Shown here: in pieces, positions 30,755 through 40,266 of the stretch
Numbering within the stretch: the first letter of the stretch is position 1
Layout: each line of letters begins with the position of its first letter
From: Hydrogenophaga crocea
GTDB taxonomy: Bacteria; Pseudomonadota; Gammaproteobacteria; Burkholderiales; Burkholderiaceae_C
Direction of reading: 5' to 3'
Assembly (NCBI RefSeq): GCF_011388215.1
Contig: NZ_CP049989.1
Coordinates: forward strand, 1,364,001-1,428,000
DNA length: 64,000 bases
Notes under the pieces: generated by a model
The model's input: the letters and a program-made list of their open reading frames with translations, nothing else
Databases searched by the model: none
Told to the model about the DNA's origin: nothing
Translations under genes and position numbers: made by a program

Positions 30755-31799
30755 GGCGAACACCTTGCACGTTCACCGCCTCGACGGCCGCGACGTGGCC
30801 GCCGTGGCCCGCTGGGACGCCTTCGCGGCGGCCTGTCCCTCGGCCACCTTCTTCCACCGCGCCGGCTGGGAGCGCATCCTGCGCGAGGTGTTCCGCCACG
30901 ACACGCACTACCTGTTCGCCAGCGACGCCAGCGGCATCCGCGGCGTGCTGCCGCTGGCGCACGTGCAGAGCCGTTTGTTCGGGCGCTCGCTCTCGAGCCT
31001 GCCTTTCGCGGCCTATGGCGGCGTGGCCGCGCTCGACACCGAGGCCGAGGCCGCGCTCGTGATGCGCGCCGAGCAACTGGCGCGCGAACTCGGCGTGGAA
31101 CACCTGGAGCTGCGCAACACCGAGCGCCGCCACCCCGAGTGGCCCGTGCAAGACCTCTACGTGACCTTCCGCAAGCCCATCGAGCCCACGGAAGAGGCCA
31201 ACATGCTCGCCATCCCGCGCAAGCAGCGCGCCATGGTGCGCAAGGGCATCAAGAACGGCCTGGTCGCCACCGTCGATCCCGACGTCGACACCTTCTTCGC
31301 GCTCTACGCCGACAACGTGCACCGCCACGGCACGCCCGCGCTGTCCAAGCGCTACTTCCGCGCGCTGCGCGAGGTCTTCGGCGACGACTGCGAGGTCTTC
31401 ACCGTGCGCAGCGCCGAGGGCCAGCCGCTCTCGAGCGTGGTGAGCTTCTACTGGCGCGACGAGGTGCTGCCGTACTACGCGGGCGACGATTTCGCCGCGC
31501 GCGAGCTCGCGGCCAACGACTTCAAGTACTGGGAGCTGCTGCGCCGCGCCTGCGCGCGCGGGCTCAAGGTGTTCGACTACGGCCGCAGCAAGGTGGGCAC
31601 CGGCCCCTACGCGTTCAAGAAGAACTGGGGCTTCGAGCCCACGCCGCTGCACTACGAGTACCGGCTGCTCACGCGCGACGCGATCCCGCAGAACAACCCG
31701 GCCAACCCCAAGTACCGGCTCATGATCGCGACCTGGCGGCGCCTGCCGCTGCCGGTGGCCAACTGGCTGGGCCCGCACATCGTGCGCCACCTCGGCTGA
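30747..31799 (+). CDS. FemAB-like protein of XrtA polysaccharide loci
   Basis: The 350-residue protein resembles the FemAB-type family in XrtA loci (TIGR03019 type). FemAB enzymes transfer amino acids from aminoacyl-tRNA to peptidoglycan peptides; the substrate for this subfamily is unknown. Two GNAT-like folds are seen, with FHRAGWERILREVFRHDTHYL in the first and FYWRDEVLPYYAGDDFAARELAAND in the second, plus KVFDYGRSKVGTGPYAFKKNWGFEP. The TTG start at 30747 overlaps the deacetylase stop by eight bases and has a good GAGG. TTG 30765 is an alternative. A related acetyltransferase-like protein is at 42629. Confidence 0.85.
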   Translation: MPEANTLHVHRLDGRDVAAVARWDAFAAACPSATFFHRAGWERILREVFRHDTHYLFASDASGIRGVLPLAHVQSRLFGRSLSSLPFAAYGGVAALDTEAEAALVMRAEQLARELGVEHLELRNTERRHPEWPVQDLYVTFRKPIEPTEEANMLAIPRKQRAMVRKGIKNGLVATVDPDVDTFFALYADNVHRHGTPALSKRYFRALREVFGDDCEVFTVRSAEGQPLSSVVSFYWRDEVLPYYAGDDFAARELAANDFKYWELLRRACARGLKVFDYGRSKVGTGPYAFKKNWGFEPTPLHYEYRLLTRDAIPQNNPANPKYRLMIATWRRLPLPVANWLGPHIVRHLG

Positions 31800-31802
31800 T
31801 CC

Positions 31803-33005
31803 ATGGCCAACCTGCTGTACCTGGTGCACCGCATGCCGTACCCGCCCGACAAGGGCGACAAGGTGCGCTCGTACCACCTGCTGCGCCACCTGCAGCGCCA
31901 GCACCGCGTGTTCCTGGGCACTTTCATCGACGACCCCGCCGATGAACAGCACGTGGACGCGCTGAGGGCGATCTGCCCCGACCTGCACCTGGTGCGCATC
32001 GACCCGCGCTGGCGCAAGCTCGCGAGCGCGCAGGGCTTTCTGCGCGGCGAGGCGCTGTCGCTGAGCTTCTACCGCCACGCCGGCATGCGCGAGTGGGTGC
32101 GCCGCATCGCGCGCGAGCACGAGTTGCACGCCAGCGTGGTGTTCTCGTCCACCATGTCGCCGTTCGCGGCCGAGCTGCTGCCCCGGGTGCCCATGCTGGT
32201 CGACATCGTCGACGCCGACTCGGTGAAGTGGACCCAGTACGCGGCCAACCACCGCTGGCCGATGTCGGCGGTGTACGCGCGCGAAGGCCGCCTGCTGCTC
32301 GCGCACGAACGCGCCACCGCGCTGCAGGCGCGCCAGTCGTACTTCGTGACGCCGCAGGAGGTGGAGCTGTTCCTCTCGCTCGCGCCCGATTGCCGCGGCC
32401 GCGTCAAGGCCATGGGCAACGGCGTCAACGCCGACTTCTTCCAGCCCGATGCGGCGCTGCCGTCACCCTTCGAGGCCGGTGAGCTGCCCATCGTGTTCAC
32501 CGGCGCCATGGACTACTGGCCCAACATCGACGGCGTGCGCTGGTTCGCCGAGCACATGCTGGCCCCGATCCGCGCGCGCCACCCGCAGGCGCGCTTCTGG
32601 ATCGTGGGCCGCAACCCCGCCTCGGCGGTGCAGGCGCTGGCCAGCGATGCGGTGCGCGTCACCGGCACGGTGCCCGACGTGCGGCCCTACCTGCAACACG
32701 CGGCCGCCGTGGTCGCGCCGCTGCGCGTGGCGCGCGGCCTGCAGAACAAGATCCTCGAGGCCATGGCCATGGGCCAGCCCGTGGCCACCGTGCCCTCGTG
32801 CGCCGAGGCCATCGGCGCGAGCGCCGAACAGGGCCTGCACCGCGCGGAGACCGCCGCCGACTTCGTGCAGGCCGTGCTCGACGCCTTCGCCGACCCGGCC
32901 GCGCGCCGCGCGCAGGGCGAGCGCGCGCGCGCCTTCGCCATCGACCATTTCGGCTGGACCGCGCACCTGAGCGCGATCGACGCCGACCTCCACCAGGACG
33001 CCTGA
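31803..33005 (+). CDS. XrtA system glycosyltransferase, group 1 (GT4-like)
   Basis: The 400-residue protein starts NLLYLVHRMPYPPDKGDKVRSYHLLRHL, the signature of the TIGR03087-type glycosyltransferase in XrtA loci. The C-terminal GT-B half has the nucleotide-sugar region VFTGAMDYWPNIDGVRWFAEHML and EAMAMGQPVATVP (EX7E-like). The exosortase gene usually lies just after this gene. Here the next start is only two bases beyond the stop. Confidence 0.9.
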   Translation: MANLLYLVHRMPYPPDKGDKVRSYHLLRHLQRQHRVFLGTFIDDPADEQHVDALRAICPDLHLVRIDPRWRKLASAQGFLRGEALSLSFYRHAGMREWVRRIAREHELHASVVFSSTMSPFAAELLPRVPMLVDIVDADSVKWTQYAANHRWPMSAVYAREGRLLLAHERATALQARQSYFVTPQEVELFLSLAPDCRGRVKAMGNGVNADFFQPDAALPSPFEAGELPIVFTGAMDYWPNIDGVRWFAEHMLAPIRARHPQARFWIVGRNPASAVQALASDAVRVTGTVPDVRPYLQHAAAVVAPLRVARGLQNKILEAMAMGQPVATVPSCAEAIGASAEQGLHRAETAADFVQAVLDAFADPAARRAQGERARAFAIDHFGWTAHLSAIDADLHQDA

Positions 33006-33007
33006 GC

Positions 33008-34909
33008 ATGTGCGGCATCGCCGGTCTGTTCGACCCCCAGGGCCTGCGGCCCTTCGACCCCGCGCTGATGCGCCGCATCAACGACGTGCAGTCGCACCGC
33101 GGCCCCGACAGCGACGGCCTGCACCTCGAGCCCGGCCTCGCGCTGGGCCACCGGCGGCTGTCGGTGATCGACCTGTCCACCGGCGACCAGCCGCAGTTCA
33201 ACGACGACGGCAGCGTGGCCATCGTCTTCAACGGCGAGATCTACAACTACCGCCAGCTCATGCCCGAGCTGCAGTCGCTGGGCTACCGCTTCCGCACGCG
33301 CAGCGACACCGAGGTGATCGTGCGCGCCTGGGAGGCCTGGGGCCCGGCCTGCGTGCAGCGCCTGCGCGGCATGTTCGCCTTCGCGCTCTGGGACCGGCGC
33401 CAGCAGACCCTGTTCCTCGCGCGCGACCGGCTCGGCGTCAAGCCCATGCACTACGCCTGGCTGCCGGATGGCAGCTTCGTGTTCGGCTCCGAGCTCAAGG
33501 TCATCACGGCGCACCCCGCGTTCGAGCGCCGCATCGACCCGCTGGCGGTGGAGGACTATTTCTCGCTCGGCTACGTGGCCGACCCGCGCTGCATCTACCA
33601 GAACGCCCACAAGCTGCCGTCGGCGCACACGCTCACGCTGCGCCGCGGCGGCCCGGCCCGGCCCGAGCCCGTGCCGTACTGGGACGTGCGCTTCACCAAC
33701 GACAACCCGATCAGCGCCGCCGATGCCCAAGCCGAGCTGCGCGAGCGCCTGCGCGAATCGGTCGAGCTGCGCATGATCGCCGACGTGCCGCTCGGCGCCT
33801 TCCTCTCGGGCGGCGTCGATTCGAGCGCCGTGGTGGCCACCATGGCCGGCCTGTCGCCGCAGCCCGTGCACACCTGCGCCATCGGCTTCGACGATCCGAA
33901 GTTCAACGAGTCGGACTTCGCGAAGCAGGTGGCCGAGCGCTACCGCACCGACCACCGCCTGGAGATCGTGGGCACCGACGACTTCGGCCTCATCGACCGC
34001 CTGGCCTGGCTCTACGACGAGCCTTTCGCCGACAGCTCGGCGCTGCCCACCTACCGCGTCTGCGAAATGGCGCGCAAGCACGTCACCGTGGCGCTCTCGG
34101 GCGACGGCGGCGACGAGAGCTTCGGCGGCTACCGCCGCTACCGCATGCACCTGGGCGAAGAGGCGCTGCGCAGCCGGCTGCCGCTGGGCGTGCGCCGGCC
34201 GGTGTTCGGTGCGCTGGGTTCGATCTACCCCAAGGCCGACTGGGCGCCGCGCCCGCTGCGCGCCAAGACCACCTTCCAGGCCCTGGCCATGGACTCGGTG
34301 CAGGCCTACCACCACAGCATGTCGCACCTGCGCGCCGAGCAGCGCGCCGCGCTGTACACGCCGGCCTTCCAGCAGCAGCTCGGGGGCTACAGCTCGCTCG
34401 ACGTGTTCGCGCAGCACGCCGAGGCGGCGGGCACCGACGACCCGCTCGCGCTGATCCAGTACATCGACTACAAGACCTGGCTGGTCGGCGACATCAACAC
34501 CAAGGTCGACCGCGCGAGCATGGCGCACTCGCTCGAGGTGCGCGAGCCGCTGCTCGACCACGAGCTCATCGAATGGCTGGCCACGCTGCCCAACCGCCAC
34601 AAGATCGACGGCGGCGAGGGCAAGGCCCTGCTCAAGCGCGCCATGGAGCCCATGCTGCCGCACGACGTGCTTTACCGGCCCAAGATGGGCTTTTCCGTGC
34701 CGCTGGCGAGCTGGCTGCGCGGGCCGCTGGCCGAGCGCGCGCGCGAAGCCGTCACGGGCGATCGGCTGCTCGGCACCGGCCTGTTCCAGCCGGAGCGGCT
34801 GCGCCAGCTGTACGACCAGCACCAGGCCGGCACCAGCGACCACGCCACGCCGCTGTGGATGTTCGTGATGTTCGAGGCCTTCCTTCGGCAGGCGGAGACC
34901 ACGGCATGA
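33008..34909 (+). CDS. XrtA system asparagine-synthase-like amidotransferase
   Basis: The 633-residue protein (TIGR03108 type) uses glutamine ammonia, probably to amidate a sugar acid of the polysaccharide. Nucleophile Cys2 starts the class II glutaminase (MCGIAGLF), with SHRGPDSDG, FNGEIYNYR and RSDTEVIV. The synthase half has the PP-loop SGGVDSSAVV near residue 267 and SGDGGDESFGGYRRY. The ATG at 33008 encodes the required N-terminal Cys directly after Met. The frame is open upstream but lies inside the previous gene. It overlaps the next start by four bases. Confidence 0.93.
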   Translation: MCGIAGLFDPQGLRPFDPALMRRINDVQSHRGPDSDGLHLEPGLALGHRRLSVIDLSTGDQPQFNDDGSVAIVFNGEIYNYRQLMPELQSLGYRFRTRSDTEVIVRAWEAWGPACVQRLRGMFAFALWDRRQQTLFLARDRLGVKPMHYAWLPDGSFVFGSELKVITAHPAFERRIDPLAVEDYFSLGYVADPRCIYQNAHKLPSAHTLTLRRGGPARPEPVPYWDVRFTNDNPISAADAQAELRERLRESVELRMIADVPLGAFLSGGVDSSAVVATMAGLSPQPVHTCAIGFDDPKFNESDFAKQVAERYRTDHRLEIVGTDDFGLIDRLAWLYDEPFADSSALPTYRVCEMARKHVTVALSGDGGDESFGGYRRYRMHLGEEALRSRLPLGVRRPVFGALGSIYPKADWAPRPLRAKTTFQALAMDSVQAYHHSMSHLRAEQRAALYTPAFQQQLGGYSSLDVFAQHAEAAGTDDPLALIQYIDYKTWLVGDINTKVDRASMAHSLEVREPLLDHELIEWLATLPNRHKIDGGEGKALLKRAMEPMLPHDVLYRPKMGFSVPLASWLRGPLAERAREAVTGDRLLGTGLFQPERLRQLYDQHQAGTSDHATPLWMFVMFEAFLRQAETTA

Positions 34910-36042
34910 AGACCCGCGTGGTGCACGTCGTCTACCGCTTTGACATGGGCGGGCTCGAGAACGTGATCGTGCAGCTCATCAACCGCCTGCCGGCCGAGCG
35001 CTTCGAGCACGTGGTGCTCTCGCTCACCACGGTGGGCGATTTCGCGCAGCGCATCGAACGCCCCGACGTGCGCCTGATCGCGCTCGACAAGCCGCCGGGC
35101 CACGCCTTCAAGCTCTACCCGCGCATCTGGCGCCTGCTGCGCGAGCTGCGCCCGCAGGTGCTTCACACCTGCAACATCGCGCCGCTGGAAATCGTGCCCG
35201 TGGCCGCGCTCGCGGGCGTGCCGCAGCGCATCCACGTGGAGCACGGCTGGGACGCGGCCGACCCCGACGGCCGCAACCCGCGCTACCGCTGGCTGCGCCG
35301 GCTCTACGCGCCCTTCGTGACGCGCTTCGTGTCGGTCTCGGCCGACCTCGACCGCTACCTGCAGACCGCCATCGGCGTGGCCGACCACCGCCGCTGCCTG
35401 GTGGGCAATGGCGTGGACACCCAGGCCTTCCGGCCCGGCGCGGGCGATCCGCCCGCGGGCTGCCCGTTCACGCCCGGCGAACACTGGATCGTGGGCACCG
35501 TGGGCCGCATGATGACGGTGAAGAACCAGCCGCTGCTCGCGCGCGCCTTCGTGCGCCTGCTGCGCGAGCGCCCCGATCTGCGGCCGCGCGCGCGCCTGGT
35601 GATGGTGGGCGACGGCCCGCTCAAGGCCGAGGTCGAGCGCGTGCTGGGCGAGGCCGGTCTGCGCGAACTCGCCTGGCTGCCCGGTGCGCGCAGCGACGTG
35701 GCCGAGCAGCTGCGCAGCTTCGACGTGTTCGCGCTGCCCTCGCAGGCCGAAGGCACCTCGTGCACGCTGCAAGAGGCCATGTCCAGCGCGCGCGCCGTGG
35801 TCGCCACGGCCGTGGGCGGCACGCCCGACCTCATCACCCCCGAGAGCGACGGCCTGCTCGTGCCCAGCGACGACGAGGCCGCGCTCGCGCAAGCCCTGCT
35901 GCGCCTGCACGACGACCCCTCGCTGGCCCTGCGACTGGGGCTGGCCGCGCGCCGCCGCGCCGTGGCGCATTTCTCCCTCGACTCCATGGTCGCGTCCTAC
36001 GCCGCGCTGTTCGCCGGCGAGCCGCAGCCCCAGCCGGCCTGA
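34906..36042 (+). CDS. XrtA system glycosyltransferase, second type (GT4)
   Basis: The 378-residue GT-B enzyme starts KTRVVHVVYRFDMGGLENVIVQLINRLP, matching the TIGR03088-type transferase that follows the amidotransferase in XrtA loci. The C-terminal domain has GTVGRMMTVKNQPLLARAF and LPSQAEGTSCTLQEAMSSARAVVATAVGGTPDL with the usual E-X7-E. The start is fixed by the ATGA overlap at 34906. Confidence 0.92.
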   Translation: MKTRVVHVVYRFDMGGLENVIVQLINRLPAERFEHVVLSLTTVGDFAQRIERPDVRLIALDKPPGHAFKLYPRIWRLLRELRPQVLHTCNIAPLEIVPVAALAGVPQRIHVEHGWDAADPDGRNPRYRWLRRLYAPFVTRFVSVSADLDRYLQTAIGVADHRRCLVGNGVDTQAFRPGAGDPPAGCPFTPGEHWIVGTVGRMMTVKNQPLLARAFVRLLRERPDLRPRARLVMVGDGPLKAEVERVLGEAGLRELAWLPGARSDVAEQLRSFDVFALPSQAEGTSCTLQEAMSSARAVVATAVGGTPDLITPESDGLLVPSDDEAALAQALLRLHDDPSLALRLGLAARRRAVAHFSLDSMVASYAALFAGEPQPQPA

Positions 36043-36053
36043 GGCCGCCCGCC

Positions 36054-37241
36054 ATGCGCATCCTTTACCACCACCGCACCGCCAGCAAAGACGGCCAGGC
36101 CGTGCACATCGAAGAAATGATCGACGCGCTGCGCGGCCTGGGCCACGAGGTGCGCGTGGTGGCGCCCATGGTCGGCGACGACACCGGTCAGATGGGCGGC
36201 GGCGTGGGCTGGGTGCACCGCCTCAAGGCGCGGCTGCCGCGTGCGGTCTACGAACTCATGGAGCTCGCCTACAGCGCGGTGGCCTACCGCAAGCTGCTGC
36301 GCGCCGCGCGCGAGTTCCAGCCCGACGCGATCTACGAGCGCTACAACCTGTTCCTGCTCTCGGGCCTGATGGCCAAGCGCCGCCTGGGCCTGCCGCTGCT
36401 GCTCGAAGTCAACGCGCCGCTGGTGCAGGAGCGCGCGCAGCACAGCGGCGGCCTGTCGCTGCAACGCCTGGCGCGCTGGGCCGAGGGCACGGCCTGGCGC
36501 GGCGCCGACGCCGTGCTGCCGGTGACGGCGGTGCTTGCGCAGCACGTGCGCGCCCATGGCGTGCCGGCCGAGCGCATCCACGTGGTGCCCAACGGCATCA
36601 ACCGCGCGCACTTCGCGGGCGCACCCACGCCCGAGGCCGCCCGGCGCGCGCTCGGGCTCGAAGGCCGGCTGGTGCTGGGCTTCACCGGCTTCGTGCGCGA
36701 ATGGCACGGGGTCGACCGCATCATCGACTGGATGGCCACGGCCGACGCGCCGGCCGAGTCGCACCTGCTCATGGTGGGCGACGGCCCGGTGCGCGCCGCG
36801 CTCGAAGCCCAGGCCGCGCGCCTGGGCCTGTCGCAGCGCGTGAGCTTCACGGGCGTGGTGCACCGCGACGCGGTGCCCGCCCACGTCGCGGCCTTCGACA
36901 TCGCCTTGCAGCCCGCCGTCACGGCCTATGCGTCGCCGCTCAAGCTCATGGAGTACCTGGCGCTGGGCAAGGCGGTGGTGGCGCCGGCCACGCCCAACCT
37001 CATGGAGGTGCTCACGCACGAGGTGAACGCGCTGCTGTTCGACGAGCACGGCGCCGGCGCGCTCGAAGCCGCGCTCACGCGCCTGTGCCGCGACGGCGAA
37101 CTGCGGGCCCGCCTGGGCCAGGGCTCGGCCGACACCATCGACCGGCTCGGGCTGACCTGGAGCGGCAACGCGCAGCGCGCGGTGCGGCTGGCCGAGGCCG
37201 CGCGGGCAGGGCAGGGCCGCACCGCGGGAGCGCGCGCATGA
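36054..37241 (+). CDS. Glycosyltransferase family 4
   Basis: This is a 395-residue GT-B transferase. The N-terminal half starts MRILYHHRTASKDGQAVHIEEMIDALRGLGHEVRVV. The C-terminal half has VVPNGINRAHF and GFTGFVREWHGVDRIID, plus SPLKLMEYLALGKAVVAP. It ends four bases inside the next gene. The donor sugar and acceptor are not readable from the sequence. Its position in the locus indicates a role in the repeat unit. Confidence 0.9.
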   Translation: MRILYHHRTASKDGQAVHIEEMIDALRGLGHEVRVVAPMVGDDTGQMGGGVGWVHRLKARLPRAVYELMELAYSAVAYRKLLRAAREFQPDAIYERYNLFLLSGLMAKRRLGLPLLLEVNAPLVQERAQHSGGLSLQRLARWAEGTAWRGADAVLPVTAVLAQHVRAHGVPAERIHVVPNGINRAHFAGAPTPEAARRALGLEGRLVLGFTGFVREWHGVDRIIDWMATADAPAESHLLMVGDGPVRAALEAQAARLGLSQRVSFTGVVHRDAVPAHVAAFDIALQPAVTAYASPLKLMEYLALGKAVVAPATPNLMEVLTHEVNALLFDEHGAGALEAALTRLCRDGELRARLGQGSADTIDRLGLTWSGNAQRAVRLAEAARAGQGRTAGARA

Positions 37242-38464
37242 TCAAGGTGCTGCTGTTCTCCACGCTGTTCCCGAGCAGCGTGCGCCCCATCCACGGCATC
37301 TTCGTCGAGACGCGGCTGCGCGAGCTCGTGAAGAGCGGCGAGGTGCAGGCCAAGGTCATCGCACCCGTGCCCTGGTTCCCGTCCACCGCGAAACGCTTCG
37401 GCGAGTACGCGCAGTTCGCCGCCACGCCGCGCCATGAAGTGCGCAACGGGCTCGAAGTGCACCACCCGCGCTACCTGCTGCTGCCCAAGGTGGGCATGAA
37501 CCTCGCGCCCTGGGCCATGGCGCTGGCCGCGCTGCCGCTGGCGCGCCGGCTGCAGCGCGAGGGCTTCGACTTCGACCTGATCGACGCCCACTACTACTAC
37601 CCCGACGGCGTGGCCGCGGGCCTGCTCGCGAAGTGGCTGGGCAAGCCCTTCCAGGTCACCGCGCGCGGCACCGACCTCAACCTGATTCCGCAGTACGCCT
37701 ACCCGCGCAAGCTCATCCTCGAAACGGCCGCGCGCGCGCACGCCTCGATCGGCGTGTGCCAGGCGCTCATGGACAGCCTGCGCGATCTCGGCGGCGACCC
37801 CGCCAAGCTGCACACGCTGCGCAACGGTGTGGACCTGCAGCGTTTCGTGCCCGAGCCGCGCGAGGCCGCGCGCGAGCGCCTGGGCCTGCCAAGCGAGGGG
37901 CCGTACCTGCTGTCGGTGGGCCACCTGATCGAGCGCAAGGGCCACCACCTGGCCATCGAGGCCCTGCCGGCGCTGCCCGGCGTGACCCTGCTGATCGCGG
38001 GTGCGGGCCCCGAGGAAGGCCGGCTCAAGGCCCTGGCCGCGCGCCTGGGCGTGGCCGATCGCGTGCGCTGGGCCGGCGTGGTGCCGCAGACCGAGCTCAA
38101 GTGGTGGTACAGCGCGGCCGACGTGCTCGCGCTGTGCAGCAGCCGCGAGGGCTGGGCCAACGTGCTGCTCGAGGCCATGGCCTGCGGCACGCCCGTGATC
38201 GCCACCAACATCTGGGGCACGCCCGAGGTGGTGAGCACGCCCGACGCCGGCGTGCTGATGGCGCGCCGCGATGCCGCCGCGCTGGCCGAGGCCTGGCAGC
38301 GGCTGCAGGCCGCGCTGCCCACGCGCGCCGCCGTGCGTGCGCACGCCGAACGCTTCTCCTGGGACGAGACCACCGCCGGCCAGCTCGCGCTCATGCGGCC
38401 GCTGGCCCACAAGGACCCCGCGGCGCCTGCCAGCGCCGCCCTGCCGCACACGCCAAGCCCATGA
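37238..38464 (+). CDS. Glycosyltransferase family 4
   Basis: The 408-residue GT-B transferase starts KVLLFSTLFPSSVRPIHGIFVETRLRELV. It has an acceptor-side loop DLIDAHYYYPDGVAAG and a donor domain with YLLSVGHLIERKGHHLAIEAL plus SSREGWANVLLEAMACGTPVIAT (E-X7-E). The C-terminal ~20 residues are Ala/Pro-rich. It overlaps both neighbours by four bases, so translation is coupled. Function beyond sugar transfer is not known. Confidence 0.9.
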   Translation: MIKVLLFSTLFPSSVRPIHGIFVETRLRELVKSGEVQAKVIAPVPWFPSTAKRFGEYAQFAATPRHEVRNGLEVHHPRYLLLPKVGMNLAPWAMALAALPLARRLQREGFDFDLIDAHYYYPDGVAAGLLAKWLGKPFQVTARGTDLNLIPQYAYPRKLILETAARAHASIGVCQALMDSLRDLGGDPAKLHTLRNGVDLQRFVPEPREAARERLGLPSEGPYLLSVGHLIERKGHHLAIEALPALPGVTLLIAGAGPEEGRLKALAARLGVADRVRWAGVVPQTELKWWYSAADVLALCSSREGWANVLLEAMACGTPVIATNIWGTPEVVSTPDAGVLMARRDAAALAEAWQRLQAALPTRAAVRAHAERFSWDETTAGQLALMRPLAHKDPAAPASAALPHTPSP

Positions 38465-40080
38465 ACACGACCGACCGCTTCCCCACCGCCGACCGCTGGG
38501 CCTGGCTGCTGATCGCCCTGGTGATCGCAGCGCTGTTCCTGCAGGCCCCGCACGGCGGCGCCTTCTACTGGAGCGATGCGCCGCGCCACGCGCTCAACGG
38601 CGTGTTCGTGTGGGACCTGCTCACGTCCATGCCCCTGAGCGACCCGGCCGGTTATGCCTACCGCTATTACGCCCAGTACCCGGCGCTCACCATCCTCTTC
38701 TACCCGCCGCTGTTCTACTTCCTGAGCGCGCCGTTCTTCGGGCTGCTGGGCGTGTCGCACGAGGTTGCGCTGCTGGTGGTGTTCCTGCACTACCTGGCGC
38801 TGGGCTGGGGCACCTACCGCCTGGCGCGCTTCTGGCTCGCGCCCTTCGCGGCCGCCTGCGTGGCCCTGCTGCTGGTGTGCCTGCCCGAACTGGCCTTCTG
38901 GGGCCGGCAGGTGATGCTCGAAGTGCCGGCCTTCGCCTTCCTGGTCTGGAGCGCCGTGGCCTTCGTGGCCTACCTGCGCGGCGCGCCGGTCTCGCGCCTG
39001 TACCTCGCGGGTGCGCTGCTGGTGCTGGCCATGTACACCAAGATCAGCGTGGCCTTCGTGGCGCTGGCCTACGTGGTGGCGCTGTGGCAGCGCGACGGCC
39101 TGGGCGTGCTGCGCAACCGGCACCACTGGGCGGTGGCGCTGATCGCGGCGGTGGCGCTGGTGCCGCTCATGGTGCTCACGGTGAAGTTCGGCCAGGCCAA
39201 CGTGCAGTCGGTCACCGGCGTGGCCGATTCCGTGGCCTCGCGCACCAGCCTCGCGGGCTGGCTGTGGTACCTGCGGCAGATTCCCTCGCAGATGGGCTGG
39301 GCCCTGACGGCCGCGGCGCTGCTGGGCGCGCTCGCCTGGGTCTGGCGCGGCCGCGGCGCGGCAGGGCAGGGCCGCGACGGCGGCTTCTGGCTCACCTGGT
39401 TCGTGGCCGGCTACGTGTTCTATTCGCTGATCGACCTCAAGGAGGCGCGCCACAGCGTCTACCTGCTGCTGCCGCTGGTGCTGGCCGCGGTGGTCGGCCT
39501 GTCGGCGCTGCTGCCCCCGCGCTGGCTCAAGCCGGTGCTGGGCCTGCTGGTGCTGGCCACGGCGGTGCAGACCTTCGTCTGGCGCCCGGTGTTCTACGTG
39601 GACGGCTACGCCAAGGTGGTCGACGAGATCACCCGCCTGGCGCCGCGCGACAGCGTGGTGCTGTTCTCGGGTTACCGCGACGGCTCCTTCGTGTTCAACC
39701 TGCGCGCGCGCGAGGACCGGCGCGACCTGAGCGTGCTGCGCGCCGACAAGATCCTGCTCAGCGTGGCGGTGCGCCGCGAACTCGGTGTCGAGCAGAAAGA
39801 CCTGTCGGTCGAGCAGATGGCCGACATCATCGACGCCAGCGGCGTGCACTACGTGGTCATGCAGCCGGGCTTCTGGACCGACCTCGAGGTGATGCGCCGC
39901 TTCGAGAGCCTGATGGCCTCGCCGCGCTTCGAGGTGGTGGCGCGCATTCCCACGCCGGCCAACCACCGGGCCCACGAAACCGAGCTCGTGATCCTGCGCA
40001 ACAAGGGCAACGTGGGCCCCAAGCCCGACAAGCTCAACATCGAGCTCAAGATCATCAACCGGCGCATCACCGTGCAGTGA
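38461..40080 (+). CDS. Multispanning membrane glycosyltransferase (GT39/ArnT-like)
   Basis: The 539-residue protein has about ten membrane helices in the first ~390 residues. It has the early acidic pair typical of GT-C enzymes (SDAPRHALNGVFVWDLL near residue 39) and a loop with YPPLFYFL. The C-terminal ~140 residues are a soluble periplasmic domain (VDEITRLAPRDSVVLFSGYRDGSF). GT-C enzymes use lipid-linked sugars to modify glycans or proteins at the periplasmic face. Neither substrate can be named. It is followed 9 bases later by a very small gene. Confidence 0.82.
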   Translation: MNTTDRFPTADRWAWLLIALVIAALFLQAPHGGAFYWSDAPRHALNGVFVWDLLTSMPLSDPAGYAYRYYAQYPALTILFYPPLFYFLSAPFFGLLGVSHEVALLVVFLHYLALGWGTYRLARFWLAPFAAACVALLLVCLPELAFWGRQVMLEVPAFAFLVWSAVAFVAYLRGAPVSRLYLAGALLVLAMYTKISVAFVALAYVVALWQRDGLGVLRNRHHWAVALIAAVALVPLMVLTVKFGQANVQSVTGVADSVASRTSLAGWLWYLRQIPSQMGWALTAAALLGALAWVWRGRGAAGQGRDGGFWLTWFVAGYVFYSLIDLKEARHSVYLLLPLVLAAVVGLSALLPPRWLKPVLGLLVLATAVQTFVWRPVFYVDGYAKVVDEITRLAPRDSVVLFSGYRDGSFVFNLRAREDRRDLSVLRADKILLSVAVRRELGVEQKDLSVEQMADIIDASGVHYVVMQPGFWTDLEVMRRFESLMASPRFEVVARIPTPANHRAHETELVILRNKGNVGPKPDKLNIELKIINRRITVQ

Positions 40081-40089
40081 GCCACCGCC

Positions 40090-40224
40090 ATGGAAGCCTT
40101 CATCCTCACGCTGGACGTCTTCGCTGTCACCTACCTGTGCTGGCGGCTGTTCCGCCACGACCCGAGCGAGCCCGAGTCGCAGGCCCTGGGCTTCATGGGC
40201 TACCGCACGGACGGCGAGGAATGA
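40090..40224 (+). CDS. Small 44-residue membrane protein
   Basis: A short open frame starts at ATG 40090 and reads MEAFILTLDVFAVTYLCWRL, then RHDPSEPESQALGFMGYRTDGEE. It has one hydrophobic helix (~3-20), a Trp-Arg boundary and an acidic tail. It lies exactly between the GT39-like gene and the ligase gene. It fills the gap and has the same high-GC codon use, so it is likely real and translated. I do not know the family. Confidence 0.55.
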   Translation: MEAFILTLDVFAVTYLCWRLFRHDPSEPESQALGFMGYRTDGEE

Positions 40225-40266
40225 GCGCGCTCAGGCCTTGCCACCGCCGGCTCGCAGGGGGTGCCC

